This document shows, in pieces, positions 26,345 through 34,956 of a DNA stretch of 47,465 nucleotides. Each line of letters begins with the position of its first letter. Within the stretch, counting starts at the first letter, position 1. A program made the position numbers and the translations under genes. The notes beneath the pieces were generated by a model. The model made no database searches and was not told the origin of the DNA. It was given only the letters and a program-made list of their open reading frames with translations. Origin of the DNA: an uncultured Muribaculaceae bacterium (lineage in GTDB: Bacteria > Bacteroidota > Bacteroidia > Bacteroidales > Muribaculaceae); contig CAMWYR010000014.1 in NCBI GenBank assembly GCA_947178505.1, positions 1-47,465 on the forward strand, given 5' to 3'.

Positions 26345-27937
26345 ATGACATACAGATATGATTATCTTGTGATCGGCTCCGGCATCGCCGGAATGTCGTT
26401 TGCGCTCAAGGCCGCAAGGCGTGGCCATAAGGTAGCGCTGATTTGTAAATCCACGCTTGTAGAAGCAAATACAAACTTAGCCCAGGGAGGGGTGGCCTCG
26501 GTGACGAATCTTGAGGTCGACGACTTCGACAAGCACATCAGCGACACCATGATCGCCGGCGACTGGCTGTCGGATCCTGAGGCTGTCGCGCAGGTGGTGC
26601 GCAATGCGCCTGCGCAGATAAAGGAACTCCTTGACTGGGGTGTCGGTTTCGACCGCAAGGACGACGGCACTTTTGATCTGCATCGCGAGGGGGGACACAG
26701 TGAATTCCGAATCCTTCACCATGCCGACAATACCGGCGCCGAAATCCAGCAGAGCCTTATGGCCCGTGTGGTGGAGAATCCGTTCATAGATGTGTTCGAG
26801 CATCGCTTCGCAGTGGAGATCATCACGCAGCATCATCTCGGCGTGGTGGTGACGCGACGCACTCCCGACATCACATGCTACGGCGCCTACGTGCTCGACG
26901 AGGCCACCGGAAGCGTCGATAAATTCCTTGCCCGCGTCACGGTCGTGGCTACCGGAGGCATCGGTTCGGTCTATTCCACTACAACCAATCCGCTCGTGGC
27001 TACAGGCGACGGAATCGCGATGGTCTACCGCGCCAAAGGCACCGTGGCCGATATGGAGTTCATTCAGTTCCACCCCACAGCCCTATTTCATCCCGGCGAC
27101 CGCCCCTCATTCCTCATCACCGAGGCTATGCGCGGCTATGGCGCCGTGCTCCGCAATTATGCCGGTGAGGAATTCATGCATAAATACGACCCGCGCCTCT
27201 CGCTTGCTCCGCGCGATATCGTAGCCCGTGCCATCGACTCGGAGATGAAGCAGTCGGGTGCGCCACACGTCTGGCTCGACGTCACTCATAAGAATCACGA
27301 GGAGACGCGCCGCCATTTCCCCAATATCTATGAAAAATGCCTCTCGCTGGGCATTGATATTACCCGCGACTATATTCCCGTGGCCCCGGCCGCACATTAC
27401 CTTTGCGGTGGCATCAAGGTGAATCTCAACGGAGAAAGCTCAATCAGCCGCCTCTATGCTATAGGCGAATGCAGTTGCACGGGCCTTCATGGCGGCAACC
27501 GCCTCGCCTCCAATTCGCTGATAGAGGCCGTGGTCTATGCCGATGCAGCCGAGCGTCATGCCGAGTCCGTAATCGGCGGATACGACTGGCGCGACGACGT
27601 GCCCGACTGGAACGACGAGGGCACAGAGCATCCCGACGAGATGGTGCTCATCACGCAGAGCGAGAAGGAAGTCAACGACATCATGAGTTATTACGTGGGC
27701 ATCGTGCGCAGCGACCTGCGCCTCAAGCGCGCATGGAACCGCCTTGATATCCTATATCGCGAGACCGAGGATCTATTCCGACGCTCCAAGCCCTCCCGTC
27801 AGCTCTGCGAGTTGCGCAACATAATCAACGTGGCCTACCTCGTGATGCGTCAGGCCCTGGAGCGCAAGGAATCGCGCGGTCTCCACTACACCCTCGACTA
27901 TCCCCATCCCAAAGTCGGCACCTCTGATCCAACATAA
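26345..27937 (+). CDS. nadB: L-aspartate oxidase
   Basis: This 530-aa flavoprotein oxidises L-aspartate to iminoaspartate, the NadA substrate. The FAD dinucleotide fold opens with VIGSGIAGMSFALKAA (10-25). The family segments NTNLAQGGVA, REGGHS, MEFIQFHPTAL, AAHYLCGGIKVN and GGNRLASNSL are all present, including the active-site His and Arg regions shared with fumarate reductase and succinate dehydrogenase subunits. The C-terminal helical domain is complete. It starts an apparent three-gene operon, with 25 bp to the protease gene. It is separated from nadA by the methyltransferase and sensor genes. Confidence 0.96.
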   Translation: MTYRYDYLVIGSGIAGMSFALKAARRGHKVALICKSTLVEANTNLAQGGVASVTNLEVDDFDKHISDTMIAGDWLSDPEAVAQVVRNAPAQIKELLDWGVGFDRKDDGTFDLHREGGHSEFRILHHADNTGAEIQQSLMARVVENPFIDVFEHRFAVEIITQHHLGVVVTRRTPDITCYGAYVLDEATGSVDKFLARVTVVATGGIGSVYSTTTNPLVATGDGIAMVYRAKGTVADMEFIQFHPTALFHPGDRPSFLITEAMRGYGAVLRNYAGEEFMHKYDPRLSLAPRDIVARAIDSEMKQSGAPHVWLDVTHKNHEETRRHFPNIYEKCLSLGIDITRDYIPVAPAAHYLCGGIKVNLNGESSISRLYAIGECSCTGLHGGNRLASNSLIEAVVYADAAERHAESVIGGYDWRDDVPDWNDEGTEHPDEMVLITQSEKEVNDIMSYYVGIVRSDLRLKRAWNRLDILYRETEDLFRRSKPSRQLCELRNIINVAYLVMRQALERKESRGLHYTLDYPHPKVGTSDPT

Positions 27938-27962
27938 TAAAGCACTGAGGCGTTCTATCAAT

Positions 27963-29612
27963 ATGAGAAAATTACTTCTGGCTATCGCAGCCGGCGCCAT
28001 TACGACAGCGCTCTCCACTGGGGCTGCGGGGCAGCGCAGTTCTGATACGGCCCTGTCGCGCAACCTCACTACATTCAACACCATCGTACGCGAGTTGCAG
28101 AACAATTATGTCGACTCCATCGCTCCCGAACGCGCGTTCGGAGCAGCTATCGACGCGCTCCTTGCCACCGTCGACCCGTATACTGAATATTATCCCGTCG
28201 AGGAACAGGAGCAGGTGCAGACCATGACTACCGGTGAGTACGGAGGCATCGGCGCCTATCTGCTTGAGCGCGACAGCGCCACCTATATCTCCGAGCCGAT
28301 GGAGGGAAGTCCGGCCTATAAGGCGGGGCTGCGTGCCGGCGACCATATCCTGCGCGTGGATTCAATCGACGTGTCGCATAAGCGGTCGGCCGATGTGACG
28401 AAAGTGTTGCGCGGGCGCCCAAACACGCAGGTGTCGCTCCGCGTGCAGCGCCCTTATGCCAAGGATTCGATTATTGACGTGACGCTCACACGCGCGCTGC
28501 TCCAGCAGCCCTCGGTGCCCTTCTATATGATCGACGGCAACACCGGCTATCTCCGCCTCACATCCTTTATCGACAAGTCGCCTGCCGAGGTGCGTGCGGC
28601 CCTCGAATATTTCAAGGCCAACCCGCAGGTGAAGAATATCGTGCTCGATCTTCGAGGCAACGGCGGCGGTCTGGTGGAGAGTGCCGTGGATATCCTCAGT
28701 AATTTTGTGCCGAAAGGGACGGAAGTTGTGCGCACGCGCGGCCGTGAAGCCTCAGCGGAGCGGATATACAAGACCATGAAGTCGCCGATCTTCCCCGACA
28801 TCCCCCTCGCCGTACTGATTGACGGCGGTTCGGCTTCGGCCTCCGAGATTCTCGCGGGTGCGATCCAGGATCTCGACCGCGGTGTGCTTGTCGGTTCGCG
28901 CAGCTTCGGAAAAGGACTCGTGCAGTCTACGCGTCCGCTCCCCTATCAGGGCATGCTGAAGGTGACGGTAGCGAAATATTATATTCCCTCCGGGCGCCTG
29001 CTGCAGGCACTCGATTATACCCATCGCAATGCCGATGGATCCGTGTCGCGCATTCCCGACAGCCTCACCCGTGTATATAAGACTCTCCATGGCCGCACCG
29101 TCAGGGACGGCGGCGGTCTGCTCCCCGACTCAGTGATCGACTGGGGCACACCAAGCCGTCTGGTCTACAACGTGGTGCGCGACAACTGGAGCTTTGATTA
29201 CGCCACTAAGTTTGCTGCCGAGCATCCCTCCATTGAGCCGGCAGCCACATTCACCATCACTGATTCCATCTACGATGACTTCAAGAAATCGATTGATCCG
29301 GCGCGTTTCAAATACGACCGCGTGATGGAGGATGCGATGCGCCAGTTGCGCCGGATCGCTTCCGATGAAGGATATATGGGAGATGAGACATCGGCCGCAT
29401 TCGACACGCTCCAGAAGCTTCTGGTGCACGACCTTAATCGCGATCTCGACACTCACCGCAGTGAGATAGAGGAATATCTCGGCACTGAGATCGTGGGCCG
29501 CTATTACTATGACAGGGGGAAGAACCGCTATATGCTCCGTACCGATAAGGCATACGATGCGGCGCGTAAGATCCTTGAATCGCCCCTCTATAAGGAAATG
29601 CTTCGCCAATGA
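27963..29612 (+). CDS. S41-family C-terminal processing protease (CtpA/Prc-like)
   Basis: This 549-aa exported protein has a signal peptide (about 1-23), an N-terminal helical region, a PDZ domain (about 85-165, with GIGAYL and GLRAGDHILRVDS) and the S41 catalytic domain (about 185-345). The Ser nucleophile lies in GGSASASE (288-295) and the general base is K317 in SFGKG. Substrate binding uses LDLRGNGGG (228-236). The C-terminal 200 residues form a helical extension common in Bacteroidota members. It cleaves periplasmic proteins near their C-termini. Its stop overlaps the mfd start (ATGA), so the two are translationally coupled. Confidence 0.93.
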   Translation: MRKLLLAIAAGAITTALSTGAAGQRSSDTALSRNLTTFNTIVRELQNNYVDSIAPERAFGAAIDALLATVDPYTEYYPVEEQEQVQTMTTGEYGGIGAYLLERDSATYISEPMEGSPAYKAGLRAGDHILRVDSIDVSHKRSADVTKVLRGRPNTQVSLRVQRPYAKDSIIDVTLTRALLQQPSVPFYMIDGNTGYLRLTSFIDKSPAEVRAALEYFKANPQVKNIVLDLRGNGGGLVESAVDILSNFVPKGTEVVRTRGREASAERIYKTMKSPIFPDIPLAVLIDGGSASASEILAGAIQDLDRGVLVGSRSFGKGLVQSTRPLPYQGMLKVTVAKYYIPSGRLLQALDYTHRNADGSVSRIPDSLTRVYKTLHGRTVRDGGGLLPDSVIDWGTPSRLVYNVVRDNWSFDYATKFAAEHPSIEPAATFTITDSIYDDFKKSIDPARFKYDRVMEDAMRQLRRIASDEGYMGDETSAAFDTLQKLLVHDLNRDLDTHRSEIEEYLGTEIVGRYYYDRGKNRYMLRTDKAYDAARKILESPLYKEMLRQ

Positions 29613-32600
29613 TGACCCTTCAGGAAGCCGACCGCTATTTCGCCTCGTCGGCAGTGGTGAAGGGGCTCGAGAAGCTCCTTGCCGACAAGAAGGCCCGCCG
29701 CATGGTGCTCACCGGACTGACCGGGAGCGCTCCGGCCATGCTCTTCGCCGCGCTTACGAAAGTGCCGGCTCCACTCCTGATAGTAGCCGATGATATTATA
29801 GAGGCCGGCTACATCTATAATGATATCCGTACGATCGCAGGGGAAGAGGCTGTGGCCATCTTCCCTTCCGGCTATAAGCGCGATATTAAATATGGTCAGC
29901 CCGACGCGCCGTCGCAGATTCTACGCACCGACGTGCTTGCGCGCCTGCGCAACGCCACGGGGCTCCGCTGTGTGGTGACCTGCCCGGAGGCTCTGGCGGA
30001 GAAAGTGGCCGACAAGACGGTTGTTGCCGAATCCACGCTGCAACTCAAGACCGGGATGCGCGTGGAGATGAGCGACGTGGTGAAGCGGCTTGTCGACCTC
30101 GGTTTCAATTCAGTCGAATATGTCTACGAACCGGGTCAGTTCGCACGCCGTGGCTCCATTCTCGACGTCTACTCCTATGCCGGCGAACTCCCTTTCCGAA
30201 TAGATTTCTTTGATGATGAGATAGATTCCATCCGGGCTTTCAATGTAGAGACGCAGCTTTCGGAAGAGAAGGTGAAAGTGGCCGATCTGGTGCCTCCGTC
30301 GGCTTCAGACACGTCGGCGGGCATATCACTGCTCGAATATATGGGCGACCGTACGGTCATTGCGTGCCGCGAGCCTGATTACGTCGTGGAGCGTGTGCGT
30401 GCAGTGACGGAGCAGGAATTTTCCGATTCGGCCCTTATCGCAGATGAGGGGGATCCCGACTCGATGAAGAAGGTGGTGGATGCCGCTAAGTTTGCCGCTG
30501 ACTTTGAGGGTATGCGTCAGCTGCGTTATGGTCCTAATCCGGCACTTCCGCCCGGCAGCGAGGGGTATGTGATGCGGTTTGACACGGGGCTGCAGTCGCT
30601 CTATCATAAGAATTTCGATCTCATAGCCGATTCATTCTCCACCTTCCTGCGCGACGGCTACCGGATACTCATCCTCTCTGACTCAGATTTTCAGACCGAG
30701 CGTCTGCGTGCTATTTTCGACGACCGCGGGGATAAGATACAGTTTACGCCGGTAGGCTCCACTATCCATGAAGGGTTTGTCGACAACGTGTCGAAGACAT
30801 GCTATTTCACTGATCATCAGATATTCGACCGGTTCCATAAGTACAGCCTGCGGTCGGACAAAGCGCGGGCCGGAAAGATGGCCCTTTCGCTCAAGGAACT
30901 CAATCAGATAGAACCGGGCGACTTCATCGTGCATATCGACCATGGTATCGGCCGCTTCGGCGGACTGGTGCGCACGGATGTCAACGGCAATCCGCAGGAG
31001 ATGATAAAACTCTTTTATCAGAATAATGATCTCGTGCTGGTGTCGATTCACGCGCTTCACAAACTATCGAAATATCGGGCCAAGGATGGCATTCCGCCGA
31101 AAGTGAGCAAGCTCGGCGGGGGCGCCTGGAACCGTATGAAGGAGCGCACGAAGGCCAAGATGAAGGATATGGCGCGTGAACTCATCGCGCTCTATGCGCG
31201 GCGCCGCATGGAGAAGGGATTCGCTTTCTCTCCCGATTCCTATCTGCAGCATGAGCTGGAGGCCAGCTTCATGTATGAGGACACACCCGACCAGCTGGCG
31301 GCCACGAAGGCCATAAAGGCCGATATGGAGCAGGAGAAGCCGATGGACCGCCTTATCTGCGGCGACGTAGGGTTCGGAAAGACTGAGATTGCGGTGCGCG
31401 CCGCCTTCAAGGCTGCCACGGATGGAAAGCAGGTAGCCGTGCTCGTGCCGACTACAGTGCTGGCCATGCAGCATTATAACACGTTCGCCTCGCGTCTCAA
31501 GGATTTTCCGGTGCGCGTCGAGTTCGTGTCGCGCGCTAAAAAGCCTAAGGAAGTGAAGCAGATTCTCGCCGATCTGGAGGAGGGAAAGATTGACATCCTT
31601 GTGGGAACGCATAAACTTATCGGTAAATCGGTGAAGTTCAAGGATCTGGGTCTTCTTATCATTGATGAGGAGCAGAAATTCGGGGTTGCCGTCAAGGAGA
31701 AGCTGAAGCAGATGAAAGTGAACGTCGATACGCTGACGATGAGTGCGACACCGATTCCGCGCACGCTTCAGTTCTCACTTATGGGCGCGCGCGACCTGAG
31801 TTCGCTCAATACGCCCCCGGCCAACCGTCAGCCTGTGCAGACGAATGTCTCGACGTTTGATGAGAATGTGGTGCGCGAAGCAGTGGAATTTGAGATCTCG
31901 CGCAACGGGCAGGTGTTTTTCGTCTCCAACCGTATTGAGAATCTTTATGACATAGAGGCGATGCTGCGGCGCACGGTGCCGGGTGTGCGGGTAGTGGTGG
32001 CCCATGGCCAGATGCCGGTGGAGCAGCTTGAGAAAGCGATCATCGATTTTTCCAACCACGACTATGACGTGTTGCTCTCCACTACGATTGTGGAGAACGG
32101 CATCGACATGCCCAACGTGAATACGATTCTGGTGAATAATGCCGACAGGTTCGGGCTCAGTGAGCTTCATCAGTTGCGCGGGCGCGTTGGGCGCTCCAAC
32201 CGCAAGGCGTTCTGCTACCTCCTTGTTGCTCCCGGAAAGCCTCTTACTCCGGTGGCGCGCCGCCGTCTGCAGGCGATTGAGAATTTCTCCGGCCTCGGGT
32301 CGGGCATTCATATCGCGATGCAGGACCTTGACATCCGCGGTGCAGGAAATCTTCTCGGTTCGGAGCAGTCAGGTTTTATCGCCGATCTTGGTTATGAGGC
32401 TTATCAGCAGGTGCTGAAGGAGGCCGTGACTGAACTTAAGACAGAGGAATTCTCCGATACGTTTACCGATCTGAGTGCCGGAGCGGCTGATGAATTTGTG
32501 GCCGACGTGACGATCGACTCCGATCTGGAGCTGCGGTTGCCTCCCGAATATGTGCCGCAGGAGAATGAGCGTATATCTCTTTACCGTAGGCTTGACAACA

Positions 32601-32980
32601 TGGAGCGCCCGGAGCAGATAGAGGAATTCCGCGGCCATCTGCGCGACAGGTTCGGCGCCATTCCGGAGGTGACCGAGGAACTGATCAAGGTCGTTCCGCT
32701 GCGCATGGCCGCCAAGCGTCTCGGCATCGAGCGCATCATCCTCAAGAATGGCCTGATGCGTCTTTATTTCGTGAGCGATGATAACCGGGCCTATTACAAT
32801 TCGGCCGCGTTCGGGCGTGTGCTCGCCTTCATGCAGGCAAATCCGCGCCGTTGTGAGCTCAAGGACGTCAAGTCGTCAGCGTCAGCAGCTCCCGTGCATG
32901 CCATGATCATCTCCGGCGTCCCCACCGTGTCGGAAGCCCTCGCCACCCTTACTGCCATAGAGACGTCCACCCCGCTCTGA
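29609..32980 (+). CDS. mfd: Transcription-repair coupling factor
   Basis: This 1123-aa protein removes RNA polymerase stalled at DNA lesions and recruits UvrA. The UvrB-like N-terminal module spans about 1-330, and the RNA polymerase-interacting CarD-like domain (about 430-520) includes PGDFIVHIDHGIGRFGG. The superfamily 2 translocase core has Walker A GDVGFGKTE (585-593), Walker B DEEQ (686-689) and the motif MSATPIPRTL. The TRG/helicase C domain includes NGIDMPNVNTI and QLRGRVGRS, and the TRCF C-terminal domain runs to the end. It overlaps the protease gene by 4 bp; a second Met at 29612 is an equal start candidate. The length is normal. Confidence 0.97.
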   Translation: MMTLQEADRYFASSAVVKGLEKLLADKKARRMVLTGLTGSAPAMLFAALTKVPAPLLIVADDIIEAGYIYNDIRTIAGEEAVAIFPSGYKRDIKYGQPDAPSQILRTDVLARLRNATGLRCVVTCPEALAEKVADKTVVAESTLQLKTGMRVEMSDVVKRLVDLGFNSVEYVYEPGQFARRGSILDVYSYAGELPFRIDFFDDEIDSIRAFNVETQLSEEKVKVADLVPPSASDTSAGISLLEYMGDRTVIACREPDYVVERVRAVTEQEFSDSALIADEGDPDSMKKVVDAAKFAADFEGMRQLRYGPNPALPPGSEGYVMRFDTGLQSLYHKNFDLIADSFSTFLRDGYRILILSDSDFQTERLRAIFDDRGDKIQFTPVGSTIHEGFVDNVSKTCYFTDHQIFDRFHKYSLRSDKARAGKMALSLKELNQIEPGDFIVHIDHGIGRFGGLVRTDVNGNPQEMIKLFYQNNDLVLVSIHALHKLSKYRAKDGIPPKVSKLGGGAWNRMKERTKAKMKDMARELIALYARRRMEKGFAFSPDSYLQHELEASFMYEDTPDQLAATKAIKADMEQEKPMDRLICGDVGFGKTEIAVRAAFKAATDGKQVAVLVPTTVLAMQHYNTFASRLKDFPVRVEFVSRAKKPKEVKQILADLEEGKIDILVGTHKLIGKSVKFKDLGLLIIDEEQKFGVAVKEKLKQMKVNVDTLTMSATPIPRTLQFSLMGARDLSSLNTPPANRQPVQTNVSTFDENVVREAVEFEISRNGQVFFVSNRIENLYDIEAMLRRTVPGVRVVVAHGQMPVEQLEKAIIDFSNHDYDVLLSTTIVENGIDMPNVNTILVNNADRFGLSELHQLRGRVGRSNRKAFCYLLVAPGKPLTPVARRRLQAIENFSGLGSGIHIAMQDLDIRGAGNLLGSEQSGFIADLGYEAYQQVLKEAVTELKTEEFSDTFTDLSAGAADEFVADVTIDSDLELRLPPEYVPQENERISLYRRLDNMERPEQIEEFRGHLRDRFGAIPEVTEELIKVVPLRMAAKRLGIERIILKNGLMRLYFVSDDNRAYYNSAAFGRVLAFMQANPRRCELKDVKSSASAAPVHAMIISGVPTVSEALATLTAIETSTPL

Positions 32981-33011
32981 TCGCGCTTGCTGCATGTGCG
33001 GGAAGACTGTA

Positions 33012-33062
33012 ATGTTGCGGTGATTTATGGCATTCCGATAGGATGTTGCGTAGATATGTTGC
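33012..33062 (+). repeat. Three direct ATGTTGC repeats upstream of the VWA-kinase operon
   Basis: ATGTTGC occurs at 33012-33018, 33043-33049 and 33056-33062, all on the plus strand, with start-to-start steps of 31 and 13 bp. The last copy ends 5 bp before the -33 region. This is where an activator would bind. The 145-bp gap after mfd has no terminator that I can see. Confidence 0.5.
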
Positions 33063-33067
33063 AACTG

Positions 33068-33099
33068 ATTGGAATTGCGGATTTATTTTTATATTTTTG
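33068..33099 (+). promoter_or_regulatory. Promoter of the VWA-phosphatase-kinase operon
   Basis: ATTG (33068-33071), a 20-bp spacer and TATTTTTG (33092-33099) match the Bacteroidota consensus with one change in the -33 box. Transcription should start near 33106, about 20 nt before the first ATG at 33126. Confidence 0.65.
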
Positions 33100-33125
33100 T
33101 GATAAAATAAATCCTGTCATCATAT

Positions 33126-33761
33126 ATGCGACGTCTTCCGGTATATATTCTTATCGATACTTCAGGCTCAATGCGCGGCGAGCCGATAGAGTCTGTAAAA
33201 GTAGGGCTTGAGACGATGATAAATTCGCTTAAGCAGGAACCATATGCGCTGGAGACCGTGAGCCTCAGCATCATTACTTTCGACAGCGAGGTGAAGCAGG
33301 TGCTTCCCCTTACGCCGATCGACGAACTGCAGCTCCCCGACATCTACACTCCGGAGAGCGGGCCGACCCATACGGGCGCGGCCCTCGAACTTCTGTGCCG
33401 GAAAGTAGACCAGGAGGTGACCCTCACCTCCGAAGGCCGCAAAGGCGACTGGATGCCTCTGCTCTTCATCATGACCGACGGCAAGCCCTCCGACATCCAG
33501 CTCTACAACCGGATGATTCCCGAGGTGCAGCGTCGTAAATTCGCCGGCATCATTGCCTGCGCCGCCGGAATGACGGCACGCACCGAGCCGTTGAAACTGC
33601 TTACCGACAAGGTCTACTCCCTCGATACGCTCGACAGCACCTCCTTCAAGTCGTTTTTCAAATGGATAAGCAGCACAATCGCTCTCGGCAACCGCAGCGT
33701 CGGTGCAACCGACGAACTTGAGCTTCCCCCGCCTCCGCCGGAGGTCAACGTGCTTCTCTGA
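33126..33761 (+). CDS. VWA-domain protein, TerY-like (first copy)
   Basis: This 211-aa single-domain von Willebrand factor A protein has no signal peptide and is therefore cytosolic. The metal site (MIDAS) is intact: D11-T-S13-G-S15 near the N-terminus, a Thr in the THTG loop (81-84), and D118 in MTDGKPSD. The tail ends in a proline run followed by EVNVLL, as in many TerY proteins. TerY proteins are predicted adaptors that bind partner proteins through the metal site in stress-response signalling. It is paralogous to the next gene, sharing the opening MRRLPVY and the PYALETV segment. It heads a five-gene operon with a phosphatase, a kinase and a TerB-like protein. Confidence 0.9.
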   Translation: MRRLPVYILIDTSGSMRGEPIESVKVGLETMINSLKQEPYALETVSLSIITFDSEVKQVLPLTPIDELQLPDIYTPESGPTHTGAALELLCRKVDQEVTLTSEGRKGDWMPLLFIMTDGKPSDIQLYNRMIPEVQRRKFAGIIACAAGMTARTEPLKLLTDKVYSLDTLDSTSFKSFFKWISSTIALGNRSVGATDELELPPPPPEVNVLL

Positions 33762-33818
33762 CACTCTCCTTCGCTCCTCATTCACCATCTTATACTAATC
33801 TGACTAATACTCAATATC

Positions 33819-34886
33819 ATGCGTAGACTCCCGGTATATTTCCTCGTTGATGTGTCGGAATCAATGGTAGGTCAGCCTATCGAACAGGTGCAGGACGGCA
33901 TGCGCACCATCATCCAGTCATTACGCGTCGACCCGTACGCGCTTGAGACCGTATGGGTCTCGATTATCGCTTTTGCCGGAAAGGCAAGATGCCTCGTGCC
34001 CCTCACGGAGCTATATAAGTTCTATCCCCCGGTGTTCCCTATCGGCGGCGGCACGTCGCTCGCCCGCGGTCTCGAGATGCTTATGGACGACATCGACCGC
34101 AACGTGCAGAAGACCACTCGTGAAATCAAAGGCGATTGGAAACCGATCATCTTCATCTTCACCGACGGCAATCCCACCGACGACTGCACCGCTGCTTTCC
34201 GCCGCTGGAATGAGAAATACCGCAGCCACTGCAATCTTGTGGCCGTGTCGATAGGCGACAACGTCAATGTGCTCACTCTCGCGCAGATTACGGATGAGAT
34301 TCTTCTGCTTAAGGAGACCGATACGGAGTCGTTCAGCAAGTTCTTCAAATGGGTCACGGCATCGATAGCCAATACCAGCGTCTCGGTGGCTGAGCAGGAT
34401 GGCGACGGACTCAAGCTCGCTCCCACCGCCGGAATAAACCTCGATAAAGTTGATGCCGAAGAGATAAGGCGTGAGGGAAGAGGAAAAGAGACGGGCGCTC
34501 ATCAGGCCGATGATAATTACGTGGTGATTCACGGGCGCTGCTGCAATACGAAAAGTCATTATCTCGTGAAATACGTGCGCGCCGAACTCCTCAACCGTCG
34601 GCTCCCGGAGGGTGCGAAATATGGAATCCTTGACGCCTATCCGATCGACGGAGAGAGTTATGAGCAACTGTCGTCGGGAGAAAGCGCACAGATTAATTCG
34701 AGTCTGTTACGGGGTACATCATCCTGCCCTTGCTGCGGCAATGAGCTGTCGGTGGTGACATGCGGCAACTGCGGGCGCCTTATGTGCGCTGCGTTTGAGG
34801 TGTCGAATAAGTGTCCCTGGTGCGGCGAGGAAGGTACGCTCTCATCGGGCGGCGGCAGCTTTGACCTCGGCCGTGGCTTAGGATAA
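33819..34886 (+). CDS. VWA-domain protein with C-terminal zinc ribbons, TerY-like (second copy)
   Basis: This 355-aa protein has a VWA domain (1-185) with MIDAS residues D11-V-S13-E-S15, T79 in GGGTS and D116 in FTDGNPTD. A linker follows, then a middle domain (about 230-290) containing the YVVIHGRCCNTKSHYLVKY segment. The C-terminus is a cysteine-rich treble: C303/C305/C306, C315/C318, C323 and C332/C335, which could bind two zinc ions. It ends in a Gly-rich tail. It differs from its upstream paralog by the whole 170-residue C-terminal part. The middle region plus ribbons may bind nucleic acid or partner proteins. It lies 57 bp after the first VWA gene and 70 bp before the phosphatase gene. 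Confidence 0.9.
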   Translation: MRRLPVYFLVDVSESMVGQPIEQVQDGMRTIIQSLRVDPYALETVWVSIIAFAGKARCLVPLTELYKFYPPVFPIGGGTSLARGLEMLMDDIDRNVQKTTREIKGDWKPIIFIFTDGNPTDDCTAAFRRWNEKYRSHCNLVAVSIGDNVNVLTLAQITDEILLLKETDTESFSKFFKWVTASIANTSVSVAEQDGDGLKLAPTAGINLDKVDAEEIRREGRGKETGAHQADDNYVVIHGRCCNTKSHYLVKYVRAELLNRRLPEGAKYGILDAYPIDGESYEQLSSGESAQINSSLLRGTSSCPCCGNELSVVTCGNCGRLMCAAFEVSNKCPWCGEEGTLSSGGGSFDLGRGLG

Positions 34887-34956
34887 GCCTATGTGTCGGA
34901 AAGAAGCCCTCCTCCGGGCCCCCTTGCTAATGAAACTTCCAAAGAATCAGATATAG

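Noticed and set aside
34906..34919. GCCC/GGGC hairpin between the second VWA gene and the phosphatase gene
   Set aside because: It has a four-base stem and no U tract. The genes are best read as one operon.
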